From: Streptomyces sp. DG2A-72
Lineage (GTDB): Bacteria; Actinomycetota; Actinomycetes; Streptomycetales; Streptomycetaceae
Length of the DNA: 64,000 bases
Direction of reading: 5' to 3'
NCBI RefSeq assembly: GCF_030499575.1
Contig: NZ_JASTLC010000001.1
Span: 8,766,001-8,830,000, forward strand
The position numbers and the translations under genes were made by a program. Positions 1-8,056 of the stretch are shown one piece after another (position 1 is the first letter of the stretch; each line of letters opens with the position of its first letter). A model generated the notes under the pieces. That model searched no databases, had not been told where the DNA came from, and worked only from the letters and a program-made list of their open reading frames with translations.

Positions 1-412
1 CCTGCTGGTAGCGGCGGCGGCGCGCAGGGTCCCGCTGGATGTCGGCCCAGGCGAGGACGGGGTCCCGCAGGCGTTCCTTCGCCTCCCGGTACATCTGCAG
101 GAGCACACCGCGGACGTACGGATAGCGCACACGGGTGGGGGAGTAGGTGTACCAGGAGAAGGCGGCGCCCCGCGGGCAGCCGCGGGGCTCGTACTCGGGG
201 CGGTCGGGGCCGACGCTCGGACAGTCGGTCTGCTGACTCTCCCAGGTGATGATGCCGTCCTTGACGTACACCTTCCAGCGGCACGAGCCGGTGCAGTGCA
301 CGCCGTGCGTGGAGCTGTGCAGGTCGGGGGAGGGCGTGCCGGAGCGGAAAAACCGCCCGGTGCGCAGCAGGAACGCGGCCGGCTCGGCGGGCGGCATCTG
401 CGTGTCGGTCAC
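1..412 (-). CDS. narG: Respiratory nitrate reductase alpha subunit, N-terminal part
   Basis: The first 137 codons are present and the gene runs off the left edge. NarG is the molybdenum bis-MGD catalytic subunit of membrane-bound NarGHI, which reduces nitrate to nitrite at the expense of quinol. The visible part includes the FS0 [4Fe-4S] ligand set: His36, Cys40 and Cys44 in STHGVHCTGSC, and Cys79 in EPRGCPRG. The stretches VKDGIITWESQQTD and FSWYTYSPTRVRYPYVRG are hallmarks of the family. The start is GTG at 412, behind a GGGAG sequence; the overlapping ATG would meet a stop at once. Respiratory nitrate reductases are known in aerobic streptomycetes, and S. coelicolor has three nar operons. 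Synteny suggests the nar1 copy, which is inference. Confidence 0.95.
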   Translation of the reverse strand, partial: MTDTQMPPAEPAAFLLRTGRFFRSGTPSPDLHSSTHGVHCTGSCRWKVYVKDGIITWESQQTDCPSVGPDRPEYEPRGCPRGAAFSWYTYSPTRVRYPYVRGVLLQMYREAKERLRDPVLAWADIQRDPARRRRYQQ

Positions 413-489
413 ATGCGCTCCCTTGCTTGCCCTGGCCTCAAACCTAGGGGCGAGCAGGGGAGCGCACCTGTTCACGGCGCCCGTACGGG

Positions 490-1305
490 TCAGGCCTTAC
501 GGGCGACTCCCGCGTACAGGGGCACGATGCCCTCCGCCTGTGCCGCCACGTCCTCCGGCCCCGGCCGCCACCCGGTGGCCGGAATCACGCCGGGACCCAG
601 CAGCTCCAGGCCGTCGAAGAAGCGGGAGATCTCGGCGAGCGACCGTGGATGGAACGGAGTGCCACTCTTGCGGAAGTGATCGGCGACCTTGGCGATCACT
701 TCCGGGCTCAGGTCGGGGGTGACCTGGGAGAGGATCAGGTAGCTGCCCGGGGCGAGCTCGGCGACGTACCGCTTGAGCAGGCCGTAGACGTCGTCGCCGG
801 CCGGCTCCTCGTCCAGGTAGTGGGTGAGCGCGACCAAGGACAGCGCGACGGGCTGCGAGAAGTCCAGGGACTCCGCGGCCAGCCGCAGGATGGTGTCCGG
901 CTCGCGGAAGTCGGCGTGCACGTAGTTCGTGGCGCCCTCGGGCGTGCCGTGCAGCAGCGCCTCGGCGTGTCTGAGAACGATCGGGTCGTTGTCCGCGTAC
1001 ACGACCTTCGCCTCCGGGGCGACCTCCTGGGCCACCTGGTGGAGGTTGGGTTCGGTGGGGATGCCCGTGCCGACGTCCAGGAACTGCCGCATCCCGGCCT
1101 CGGTGACGGTGCGGACGGCCCGGTGCATGAACCGGCGGTTGGCGCGCGCCGAGCGCACCGCCGCCTCGTCCGTGGCGGCGATCCTGCGGGCCAGCTCCTC
1201 GTCCACCGGGTAGTTGTCCTTGCCGCCCAACCACCAGTCGTAGACCCGGGCGGGATGCGGACGGCTGGTGTCGATGCGGGCGAACTCGGCCTCGGATCCG
1301 GTCAT
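490..1305 (-). CDS. S-adenosyl methyltransferase, Methyltransf_19 (DUF574) family
   Basis: The protein has 271 residues. It matches the streptomycete Methyltransf_19 family: an N-terminal RPHPARVYDWWLGGKDNYPVD block, the SAM-binding QFLDVGTGIPTEPNLHQVA loop and VVYADNDPIVLRHAEALL. Members keep a Rossmann fold, but their substrate is mostly unknown and some may act as regulators. The ATG at 1305 was chosen because the protein then begins just ahead of the conserved block; the upstream extension overlaps the next gene and is low complexity. It lies 37 bp downstream of an XRE/DUF5753 regulator on the same strand. That neighbourhood is common in Streptomyces and suggests co-transcription. Confidence 0.88.
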   Translation of the reverse strand: MTGSEAEFARIDTSRPHPARVYDWWLGGKDNYPVDEELARRIAATDEAAVRSARANRRFMHRAVRTVTEAGMRQFLDVGTGIPTEPNLHQVAQEVAPEAKVVYADNDPIVLRHAEALLHGTPEGATNYVHADFREPDTILRLAAESLDFSQPVALSLVALTHYLDEEPAGDDVYGLLKRYVAELAPGSYLILSQVTPDLSPEVIAKVADHFRKSGTPFHPRSLAEISRFFDGLELLGPGVIPATGWRPGPEDVAAQAEGIVPLYAGVARKA

Positions 1306-1342
1306 GCGGTGTCTTCTCCTACGACTTCGGGTCGGGGGTGGC

Positions 1343-2206
1343 TCAGCAGTCCACGCGGTGGTCCCGCAGGATCTTCTTGGTCTGCTCGGCGGACGCGGCA
1401 CGCGCCGTCATGTGGTCCAGCACCTCCAGGTGCGTGGAGACCTCCGTGCGGGAGTCGAGATACAGCGCACCGGTCAGGTACTCGGTGAAGACCATGTTGG
1501 GCAGCTCGGGCTCGGCGAACCGGAACAGCGTGAACGGCGCGTACGTCCCCGGGTGCGGGCCCGCCCTGAACTCGGCGACCTGGAGGGTGACGCGGTCGCG
1601 CTCGGCGAACTCCAGCAGCTTGTCGATCTGGTCGCGCAGCACGGAGCCGTCGTCGCTCACGGGACGGAGCAGGACCGTCTCATCCATGATCACCCACAGG
1701 TGGGGGCGGTCGTCGCGCTCCAGGAGCTGCTGCCGGGCCATGCGCAGCGACACATGCCGCTCGATGGTCTCCGGACCGGCCTGCCCGATCGTCCCGGCCT
1801 CCAGCACGGCCCGCGCATACGCCTCCGTCTGCAGCAGACCGGGCACGAAGTGCGGCTCGTAGGAGCGGATGATCCGGGCGGCGCCCTCCAGGCTCACGTA
1901 CAGGCTGAACCAGTCCGGCAGCACATCGTGGAACCGTTGCCACCAGCCCGGCTGGTTGGCCTCCTCGGCGAGCGAGACGAACGCCGCCGCCTCCTCCTCG
2001 GGCACGCCGTACGCGCTGAGCAGCAGCTGGACGTACGGGATCTTCAGCGCGACATCGGCCATTTCCATGCGCCGCACGGTCGCGGGGGCCACGCGCAGGA
2101 CCTGTGCGGCCTCCTCGCGCTTGAGGCCGGCCGCCTCGCGCAGCTCCTGCAGCCGCTTGCCGAGCACCACCTGGCCGACGGTGGGCGCGGGTCGCCGCTC
2201 GCTCAC
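1343..2206 (-). CDS. XRE-family regulator with DUF5753 sensor domain
   Basis: The protein has 287 residues. An N-terminal Cro/C1-type helix-turn-helix (about residues 14-70, GKRLQELREAAGLKREEAAQ) is followed by a DUF5753 domain (about 100-280, containing HFVPGLLQTEAYARAVLEAG). This is the WhiJ/BldB-associated architecture of streptomycetes; such proteins often work with small DUF397 partners in developmental control. No DUF397 gene is adjacent; the downstream partner is a Methyltransf_19 gene. The GTG start at 2206 follows a strong GGGGAGG sequence. The ligand and targets are unknown. Confidence 0.9.
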   Translation of the reverse strand: MSERRPAPTVGQVVLGKRLQELREAAGLKREEAAQVLRVAPATVRRMEMADVALKIPYVQLLLSAYGVPEEEAAAFVSLAEEANQPGWWQRFHDVLPDWFSLYVSLEGAARIIRSYEPHFVPGLLQTEAYARAVLEAGTIGQAGPETIERHVSLRMARQQLLERDDRPHLWVIMDETVLLRPVSDDGSVLRDQIDKLLEFAERDRVTLQVAEFRAGPHPGTYAPFTLFRFAEPELPNMVFTEYLTGALYLDSRTEVSTHLEVLDHMTARAASAEQTKKILRDHRVDC

Positions 2207-2316
2207 GCCACGCCTCCCCTACGTGCCGAAGTTCGGGAGCAGTGTGTCATGTTCGGGTGCGTGTCGGACAGGAACGGTGGTGAGTCTCACCACGGGGCGC
2301 TTCCCCGGAGGGCGCG

Positions 2317-3132
2317 TCAAGGCAGCTGCGACTGAAGGTACTTGAGTGTCGCCGGGTCGGCCGGGAGCAGGGTCTCGATGGCCAGCTCGGCGACGGTCAC
2401 GTCCATCGGGGTGTTGAAGGTGGAGATGGAGGAGATGAAGGACAGCACCCGGCCGTCGTGCTCGATGCGCATCGGGAGCGCGAAGTACGGGACGGGCTCG
2501 GCCGGTTCCTCTGCCGTCTCCCGCACCTGGTACGCGGCGACCTCCTCGTACAACTCCCGCAGCTTTTCGGAGCGTTGCAGCGCGATCTGCCGTTCCATCT
2601 GGGCGAGCAGATGGCCGCGCCACTCCCGCAGATTGTGAATCCGGGGCGCGAGGCCCTCCGGGTGGAGGGTCAGCCGCATCGCGTTGAGCGGCGGCACGAG
2701 CAGCGACTCGGGCAGGCCGTCGAGCAGAGCCAGGATGCCCCGGTTGGCGGCCACGACGTTGTACGTCGCGTCCACCACGAGGGCGGGGTAGGGCTCGTAG
2801 CCCTGGATCAGCTGCTCGATTCCCTCGCGCAGCGTCTCCAGCGCCGGGTCGTCCAGCGGGGTCTCCCGGTAGCGCGGGGCGTAACCGGCCGCCAGGAGCA
2901 GGGCGTTGCGCTCCCGCACGGGCACGTCGAGATGCTCGGCCAGCCGCAGCACCATCTCCTCGCTCGGCCGGGAGCGGCCCGTCTCGATGAAGCTGATGTG
3001 CCGGGCGGAGGAGTCGGCCCGCAGCGCCAGCTCCAGCTGGCTGACCCGCCCACGCTCCCGCCAGGACCGCAGCAGGGGGCCGACGCCTTCGTCGGCGTGG
3101 AGTGCGGCGGCGCCGGACGCGGGAGTGGTCAT
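2317..3132 (-). CDS. MmyB-like helix-turn-helix transcriptional regulator
   Basis: The protein has 271 residues. An N-terminal XRE-type HTH (about 18-75, LRSWRERGRVSQLELALRAD with SSARHISFIETGRS) is followed by the MmyB-like ligand-binding PAS-type domain (about 100-265, EPYPALVVDATYNVVAANRG). The domain family is typical of actinobacterial regulators that bind fatty-acid-like ligands, but the ligand of this one is unknown. The ATG at 3132 was chosen because the HTH follows directly. No clear ribosome-binding site precedes it, so a leaderless message is possible. It is divergent to the pterin dehydratase gene with 131 bp between them. Many family members control a divergent oxidoreductase; here the divergent gene is of another type. 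Confidence 0.88.
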   Translation of the reverse strand: MTTPASGAAALHADEGVGPLLRSWRERGRVSQLELALRADSSARHISFIETGRSRPSEEMVLRLAEHLDVPVRERNALLLAAGYAPRYRETPLDDPALETLREGIEQLIQGYEPYPALVVDATYNVVAANRGILALLDGLPESLLVPPLNAMRLTLHPEGLAPRIHNLREWRGHLLAQMERQIALQRSEKLRELYEEVAAYQVRETAEEPAEPVPYFALPMRIEHDGRVLSFISSISTFNTPMDVTVAELAIETLLPADPATLKYLQSQLP

Positions 3133-3263
3133 ACGACGACCGTAGTCCAGGGGCGCGCAAATGTGTCCGGAACAGATCTCCGGGCACCTGTCTGACCAGG
3201 GCGTCAAGTGTGCGGCTGTGGCACGCTGAAGAAGAACCGCGACACCTTGGAAGGAGCGAGGCC

Positions 3264-3566
3264 ATGCCCCTCGAACCGCTGTCGCAGAAGGAGATCGAGG
3301 AGCGGCTGGCGGAGCTGCCGGGCTGGTCCCTGGACGGGGACCGTATCGCCCGCTCCTACCGGCTGCGCTCACACCTCGCGGCCACCGCGATGGTCGTCCA
3401 CATCGCCCAGGTCCAGGAAGAGCTCGACCACCACTCAGACCTCACCCTCGGCTACAACACCCTGTCACTGAGCGTGAACACGCACACCGTGGGTGCGGTG
3501 ACCGAGCGGGACTTCAAGCTGGCCCGCCGGGTGGAGGAGCTGGCGCCGGGCCACGGGGCGAAGTGA
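3264..3566 (+). CDS. 4a-hydroxytetrahydrobiopterin dehydratase (PCD/DcoH)
   Basis: This is a 100-residue protein of the usual length for the family, which recycles 4a-hydroxytetrahydropterin formed by aromatic amino-acid hydroxylases. The core LDHHSDLTLGYNTLSLSVNT followed by THTVGAVTERDFKLARRVEE matches the PCD fold. The first His pair is present, but the usual HHP is HHS. The start at ATG 3264 sits behind GGAAGGAG. A methyltransferase gene starts 4 bp after the stop, so the two are probably co-transcribed. No aromatic hydroxylase is nearby, so the pterin substrate is uncertain. Confidence 0.9.
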   Translation: MPLEPLSQKEIEERLAELPGWSLDGDRIARSYRLRSHLAATAMVVHIAQVQEELDHHSDLTLGYNTLSLSVNTHTVGAVTERDFKLARRVEELAPGHGAK

Positions 3567-3570
3567 CGCG

Positions 3571-4320
3571 GTGCTGGACTACGACAAGGAAGCCGACGCC
3601 TACGACGTCACACGCGGCGGCGAACCCCGGGCCGCCGCGGCTGCCGACGCCGTCCTGGGCCTGCTGCCCGGCGTGACCGGCCGCCTCCTCGACGTGGCCT
3701 GCGGCACCGGCATCGTGACCCGGCGGCTCGCGGCGGCCCGGCCCGGTCTGCGGGTCACGGGCGCGGATCTGACGTACGGGATGGCCCGGATGGCTGCCGG
3801 CCGCCTGCCCGGCGCGGTCGTGCTCGCGGACAGCCGGCGGCTGCCGTTCCCGGACCGGGCGTTCGACGCCATGACCAGCGTGTGGCTGCTGCATCTGCTC
3901 GACGAACCCGACGACGTGCGTGCCGCCGTCGCCGAATGCGCCCGGGTGCTGCTGCCGGGCGGTGTGTACGTCACCACCGTCGACAAGGCCGCCGCGCACG
4001 ACGTGGGCAGTGACATCGATGCCGTGCTCGCCCCGCGTCCACGCCGCCCCGCCCGGGACGCGGCGGCGGCCGTGGAGTCGTACGCCGCCGAGCAGGGACT
4101 GCTTCTCGCCGGGAAGGCCCGCTTCCCGGGCGTGGGTCAGGGCCGCAGCCCCCGGCGGACCGCCGCCGACCTGCGGCGCGGCTGGTTCACCCAGCTGCCG
4201 CCCGGCGAGCCGCGCACCGAACGGTTCGCCGAGCTGCTGGCGACGCTCCCCGACCAGGACCGGCCGCGCCCCGACCCCGTGTTCTCCCTCCGGGCCTTCA
4301 GGAAGCCGCCCGACGACTGA
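3571..4320 (+). CDS. Class I SAM-dependent methyltransferase (Methyltransf_11 type)
   Basis: The protein has 249 residues. The SAM motif I is GRLLDVACGTGIVTRRLA at about residues 38-55, the acidic motif II is VTGADLTYGMARMA and the motif IV region is FDAMTSVWLLHLLDEPDDV. The fold resembles UbiE/COQ5-type enzymes, but nothing identifies the substrate. It starts with GTG at 3571, 4 bp after the pterin dehydratase stop. Its 3' end overlaps the convergent gene at 4298-4765 by 23 bp. Confidence 0.85.
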   Translation: MLDYDKEADAYDVTRGGEPRAAAAADAVLGLLPGVTGRLLDVACGTGIVTRRLAAARPGLRVTGADLTYGMARMAAGRLPGAVVLADSRRLPFPDRAFDAMTSVWLLHLLDEPDDVRAAVAECARVLLPGGVYVTTVDKAAAHDVGSDIDAVLAPRPRRPARDAAAAVESYAAEQGLLLAGKARFPGVGQGRSPRRTAADLRRGWFTQLPPGEPRTERFAELLATLPDQDRPRPDPVFSLRAFRKPPDD

Positions 4321-4765
4321 ACTCCATGATCCAGTTGGTCAGCCAGGTCACCCCGTCGTCCATGGAGAACGCCTGTTCCCAGCGGGCCGCGGTCTGAGAC
4401 ATCCCCGACCAGACGAACCGGACCCGGACGTCCTTCCCATCGTGGGTGTCGTCGCCGTAGAACTCGCCGCGGTCGCCCTCGAACCGCCCGAACACCGGCG
4501 GGAACAGCTTGCCGGTGCTGCTGGAGGACCAGTTCAGCGACCAGGTCTTCGTCTCGACGTCGAACAGCCGCAGCGTCAGCCCCTTGGAGCCCAGATACGG
4601 CATGTCGATCTCGTCGATGTTCGCCGCGCCGTCGAACAGGGGCCAGCAGCGGTTGACGGCCGGGAACTCCACCCAGTCGCTGTCCGGGTCGAGGAAGTCG
4701 GTGCGGCGGCGGTTGACCACCGCCCACGAGCCGTGGAAGAAGTCGAAGTCGTGCGGGCTGCTCAT
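4298..4765 (-). CDS. Conserved hypothetical protein (DUF1579-like beta-barrel)
   Basis: The protein has 155 residues and no signal peptide. The start FDFFHGSWAVVNRRRTDFLD and the alternating hydrophobic strands with many Trp (SLNWSSSSTGKLFPPVFGRF) suggest a lipocalin-like barrel of the DUF1579 kind. No catalytic motif is recognisable. The ATG at 4765 overlaps the stop of the upstream gene (ATGA), so translation is coupled. The pair is divergent to a WYL regulator and is likely controlled by it. Confidence 0.75.
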   Translation of the reverse strand: MSSPHDFDFFHGSWAVVNRRRTDFLDPDSDWVEFPAVNRCWPLFDGAANIDEIDMPYLGSKGLTLRLFDVETKTWSLNWSSSSTGKLFPPVFGRFEGDRGEFYGDDTHDGKDVRVRFVWSGMSQTAARWEQAFSMDDGVTWLTNWIMEFSRRAAS

Positions 4766-5241
4766 GAGCGGTCTCCAGTCGTTCCGGCGGGCAGGGTGTC
4801 CGCCAAGTAGGCGTCCAGGTCGGGCAGTTCGGGCGCGAGCATGTGCCGTACCCAGGCGTCCCGTTCGTGCAGGATCGGCGGCAGCTCCCAGACGCAGCCG
4901 ATCCACGGCTTGTCCGGCGTGATGAAGTGCGTGGGATCGTTGTCCGGGCAGCCGAGCATTGGCTGGCCCGCCGAGGCGCCGCGGAAGTGCAGGACGTTGT
5001 CCCACACCCAGCTGTACGCGTTCAGATACGCGCCGTCGTCACCGCCCCGGTGCAGCACGACGAACGTCGCCGGCGCAGTGCCGTCCGGCTCCGGCAGCAG
5101 CTCCGGCAGGATCGCGTACGCCGCCTTCTCGACGTCGGGTGCGATGCCCGCCGGGTCGGCGGTGACGTGGTAGCGCTTGATGTGCCGCCCGGCCACCTCG
5201 ATCGGCGGCGGCACGGTCAGCAGTTTCTCGGTGAAGCTCAT
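4762..5241 (-). CDS. Conserved hypothetical protein, likely target of the adjacent WYL regulator
   Basis: The protein has 159 residues, soluble and acidic, with no signal sequence. It begins FTEKLLTVPPPIEVAGRHIKRYHV and has TFVVLHRGGDDGAYLNAYSW in the middle. I do not recognise a catalytic motif. It forms a two-gene unit with the 155-aa gene through an ATGA overlap. The start lies 34 bp from the divergent WYL regulator, and a 10-bp-armed palindrome sits in that gap, so repression or activation by the regulator is likely. The function is unknown. Confidence 0.78.
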   Translation of the reverse strand: MSFTEKLLTVPPPIEVAGRHIKRYHVTADPAGIAPDVEKAAYAILPELLPEPDGTAPATFVVLHRGGDDGAYLNAYSWVWDNVLHFRGASAGQPMLGCPDNDPTHFITPDKPWIGCVWELPPILHERDAWVRHMLAPELPDLDAYLADTLPAGTTGDRS

Positions 5242-5260
5242 GGCAGGACGCTAGGACCGC

Positions 5261-5285
5261 TTCACTGACATCCTGTGTCAGTGAA
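5261..5285. promoter_or_regulatory. Perfect inverted repeat overlapping the WYL regulator start
   Basis: TTCACTGACA (5261-5270) and TGTCAGTGAA (5276-5285) are perfect 10-bp arms around a 5-bp spacer. The right arm covers the regulator's start codons (GTG at 5275 or 5281). The site lies in the 34-bp gap between two divergent genes, so a dimeric regulator bound here would contact both transcripts. Binding by the neighbouring WYL protein is inferred. Confidence 0.7.
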
Positions 5286-6249
5286 GTCCAGCCGACTCGT
5301 CTCGATCCTGCTGCTCCTCCAGACCCGGGGCCGGATGACCGCCGCCCAGCTCGCGGAGGAGCTGGAGGTCTCCGTCCGCACGGTCTACCGGGACGTGGAG
5401 GCGCTGAGCGCGGCCGGTGTCCCGCTGTACGGCGACGCGGGCCACGACGGCGGCTATCGGCTGCTGGACGGCTACCGCACTCGCCTCACCGGCCTGACCG
5501 CCGACGAGGCCGAGGCGCTGTTCCTCGCCGGGATCCCGGGACCCGCCGCCGAGCTGGGCCTCGGCTCCGTACTCGCCGCCGCCCAGCTCAAGGTCCGCGC
5601 CGCACTGCCAGCGGAGCTGCGGGCCCACGCCGACCGGATCAGCGGCCGTTTCCACCTCGACGCCCCCGGCTGGTACGCGGACGGCGAGCAGGCCCCGTAT
5701 CTCCCGGCGGTCGCCGACGCCGTGTGGAACAGCCGGGTGCTGCACGTCGTCTACCGGCGCTGGCGCGAGCCCACCGACGTGGAGCGCCGCCTGGAACCGT
5801 ACGGACTGGTCCTCAAGGCGGGCCGCTGGTATGTGGTCGCCGGTCCCGGGCCGCGCACCTTCCGGGTCGACCAGATCCTCGAACTCACCGCGTCGGACGA
5901 GGAGTTCACACGTCCCGGCGACTTCGATCTCGCCGCCTACTGGGAGGCGTACCAGAGGGACTTCCACGACCGGCTGTACCGGGCGGAAGCGGTGGTGCGC
6001 CTGGCGCCGTCGGCGACGCTCTCCGGCCCGCTCGCCAGCGCGGTGGCGACGAACGGCCGTACGGACGAGACCGGTTGGATCCGGGCCACCGTCCCCATCG
6101 AGTCCGTCGACCACGCGGCGGGCGAGTTCCTGCGCCTGGGCACGGACATCGAGGTGCTGGAGCCGCCCGAGCTACGGGCGAAGATCGCGCGGACGACCGC
6201 CGAACTGGCCGCAAGATACGGCAACTTCGAGGTGCACGGCGACCACTGA
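5275..6249 (+). CDS. WYL-domain DeoR/YafY-type transcriptional regulator
   Basis: The protein has 324 residues. An N-terminal winged HTH (about 5-60, SRLVSILLLLQTRGRMTAAQ then LEVSVRTVYRDVEALSAAGV) is followed by a WYL domain (about 140-230) with the RLEPYGLVLKAGRWYVVAG signature, and a C-terminal WCX extension to about 315. WYL regulators sense small ligands, often nucleic-acid fragments or metabolites. Two GTG codons (5275 and 5281) could start it, and both lie within the palindrome, which suggests autoregulation. The divergent two-gene hypothetical operon is the most likely target. Confidence 0.9.
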   Translation: MSVKSSRLVSILLLLQTRGRMTAAQLAEELEVSVRTVYRDVEALSAAGVPLYGDAGHDGGYRLLDGYRTRLTGLTADEAEALFLAGIPGPAAELGLGSVLAAAQLKVRAALPAELRAHADRISGRFHLDAPGWYADGEQAPYLPAVADAVWNSRVLHVVYRRWREPTDVERRLEPYGLVLKAGRWYVVAGPGPRTFRVDQILELTASDEEFTRPGDFDLAAYWEAYQRDFHDRLYRAEAVVRLAPSATLSGPLASAVATNGRTDETGWIRATVPIESVDHAAGEFLRLGTDIEVLEPPELRAKIARTTAELAARYGNFEVHGDH

Positions 6250-6287
6250 GAGGCCGGAACCCGTCCGTCCTCCAGGAGGTACGTCTC

Positions 6288-6873
6288 GTGCAGCACCCGC
6301 ACAAGCACCGCAGACGAAGGGTCGTCCTCTCCGCGCTGGGCGCCACGGCCGCGCTCGTCGCCGCCCAGCAGCGGCAACCTGGTCAGCTGGCGCTGGCTGG
6401 GCACCGACCCGGGCGACGTCTCCTCCAACGTCTACCGCGCCGGTACCAAGGTCCACGCGACCCCGATCACCGGCTCCACCAACTACTTCCACTCCGGCGC
6501 GCCCGACCAGGCCGACTCGGTCCACGCGATCCAGTTCCGCGCCGGCTACAAGGACGTCCCCATCTCCCCGCCCGCGGGCGGCACCACACCCGACGGCGTC
6601 GCGTACACCTACGAGGCCAACGACGCCTCCGTCGGCGACCTCGACGGCGACCTCGACCGCGTCCTGAAGTGCCAGCCCACCAACAACACGGCCCTGCGCA
6701 TCTACTCGACCCCGGTCGAGACCAGCACGAAGATCACGACCCTCCTGCACGACCCGATGTACCGCACGGGCATCGCGTGGCAGAACACCGGCTACAACCA
6801 GCCCCCGCACCCGAGCTTCTTCATCGGCAACGGGATGCCGACGGCGCCCAGGCCGACCGTCTACACCCCATGA
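6288..6873 (+). pseudogene. Rhamnogalacturonan lyase (PL11) pseudogene with large internal deletion and frameshift
   Basis: A Shine-Dalgarno (AGGAGG) and GTG at 6288 open a Tat/Sec-like leader (RRRRVVLSALGATAALVAA). The frame then shifts by one base at about 6361-6370. The new frame runs to the TGA at 6871-6873 and encodes the start of a PL11 lyase (LVSWRWLGTDPGDVSSNVYR, then PITGSTNYFHSGA and VAYTYEANDASVGDLDGD). After VLKCQPTNN it joins directly to the family's extreme C-terminus (ALRIYSTPVE, LLHDPMYRTGIAWQNTGYNQ, PPHPSFFIGNGM). Intact enzymes are roughly 600 residues, so about 400 central residues, including the propeller, are gone. It cannot be functional. Confidence 0.82.
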
Positions 6874-7228
6874 CCCGTCCCGGCTTGTAGCCCTGACGAG
6901 TGATTCCAGGCGGCTTTCCGCATCGGCGGGCAGCCGCCTCCGTCGTGGGCTGAAGCAGGGAAGAGCGGCACCTCAGTAAAGCCAATTCTGATCGGCCGTC
7001 ACTCCTCCCTCACCTGCACTGATCACCTGACGTCGTGTCTTGCCAGTTTCCGTCGTGGGATGGCACGGTGTGCTATGAAGCACGGTGACTCATCCTCAAG
7101 TGAGGTAAGGCAAGGGTGAGTAAGGCTTCTTGGGTTAGCGCCCGCCGACATGAGGCATCAAGGGGCGGCCGAGGAGGTATGCATGCACATCAGGTCCATC
7201 CAAAGTGAAACCGAAGGAGTGGTGTGTC
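6874..7228. other. Non-coding stretch between the PL11 remnant and the XRE gene
   Basis: This 355-bp stretch has lower GC than its surroundings and no convincing gene. GGCGGCT (6909-6915) and AGCCGCC (6932-6938) form a hairpin that could end transcription after the pseudogene. GTGCT/AGCAC (7070-7083) with flanking direct repeats CACGGTG, and a CCTCA/TGAGG palindrome a few bases further on, are candidate promoter or operator elements for the XRE gene. A strong GAGGAGG precedes an ATG at 7183 that opens a different frame from the XRE gene; it may be a short leader peptide or chance. Confidence 0.5.
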
Positions 7229-8056
7229 ATGGCCGAAAACCCCATGTACTCGAGGCAGCGGCTGGCTCGGCGGCTGCGGAAGGGGCGCGAGGACTCCGGC
7301 CTCACCCAGCAGCAGGTGGCGGAGGCGTTCGGCTGGTCGCCGTCGAAGGTGATCAGGCTCGAAGGCGGGACCAAGCCGGTGAGTGTGCCGGACACCATGG
7401 TGCTGCTGGCGAAGTACGAGATCGCCGGAGAAGAGGCAGAGCAGCTGATCGAGCTGGCGAAGGTGGCCCGCCAGCCCTCCTGGTACGCCAGCTACCGAGA
7501 GATCATGTCACCCGAGTTCGAGGCCTACTTGGCCTATGAGGAGTCGGCGTCCATCATCAGGGATTTCTCCCGGAACGTCGTTCCGGGTCTTCTCCAGACC
7601 GAGGAATACGCCGACGCCCTCTTCGAGGCGTTCGGCGTCCGCGAGGCAACCCGCGAGATGCGGGTCGAGTTGCGGCTGAAGCGCCAGAAGGTGCTGGACA
7701 CGGACGCGCAGCTCTACTTCATTCTGGACGAGGCGGCGCTCCGCCGGCAGGTCGGCTCCGACACGATCATGAGGCATCAGCACGAGGCGCTGGTCAGGGT
7801 GAATGAGCGGCCGAACGTGACGGTCCTGTACGTGCCTTTTCGAGCCGGCATCTATCCGTTGTTCCGGAGCCCTTATGTCATCTTCGAATTCCCGGACAGC
7901 GACGACTTGGTGACGTATTTGGAGAAGCCCGAGACGGAAGAGTTGCTGAGTGAGAAGACGCCCAAGTCCGGTCAGCAGAGTCCGTCGGACTATTTGGATG
8001 CCTTTTGGAAGCTGGAGCACTCGCTGGCGTCGGACGTCGCGCAGGCCTTCGCGTAG
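7229..8056 (+). CDS. XRE-family regulator with DUF5753 domain
   Basis: The protein has 275 residues. The HTH is at about 8-65 (RRLRKGREDSGLTQQQVAEA, FGWSPSKVIRLEGGTKPVSV) and the DUF5753 domain at about 95-270 (IIRDFSRNVVPGLLQTEEYA). ATG at 7229 was chosen because AAGGAG lies 9 bp upstream; an upstream in-frame GTG at 7205 is less well placed. A DUF397 gene faces it tail to tail and overlaps it, giving the classic XRE/DUF397 partnership in a convergent form. The gene is visibly less GC-rich than its neighbours, which could mean later acquisition. The ligand and targets are unknown. Confidence 0.9.
   Translation: MAENPMYSRQRLARRLRKGREDSGLTQQQVAEAFGWSPSKVIRLEGGTKPVSVPDTMVLLAKYEIAGEEAEQLIELAKVARQPSWYASYREIMSPEFEAYLAYEESASIIRDFSRNVVPGLLQTEEYADALFEAFGVREATREMRVELRLKRQKVLDTDAQLYFILDEAALRRQVGSDTIMRHQHEALVRVNERPNVTVLYVPFRAGIYPLFRSPYVIFEFPDSDDLVTYLEKPETEELLSEKTPKSGQQSPSDYLDAFWKLEHSLASDVAQAFA

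Noticed and set aside
7183..7539. Frame starting at ATG 7183 behind a strong GAGGAGG
   Set aside because: It overlaps the XRE gene in another frame and becomes Arg/Gly-rich. A leader peptide is possible, but nothing supports a protein.
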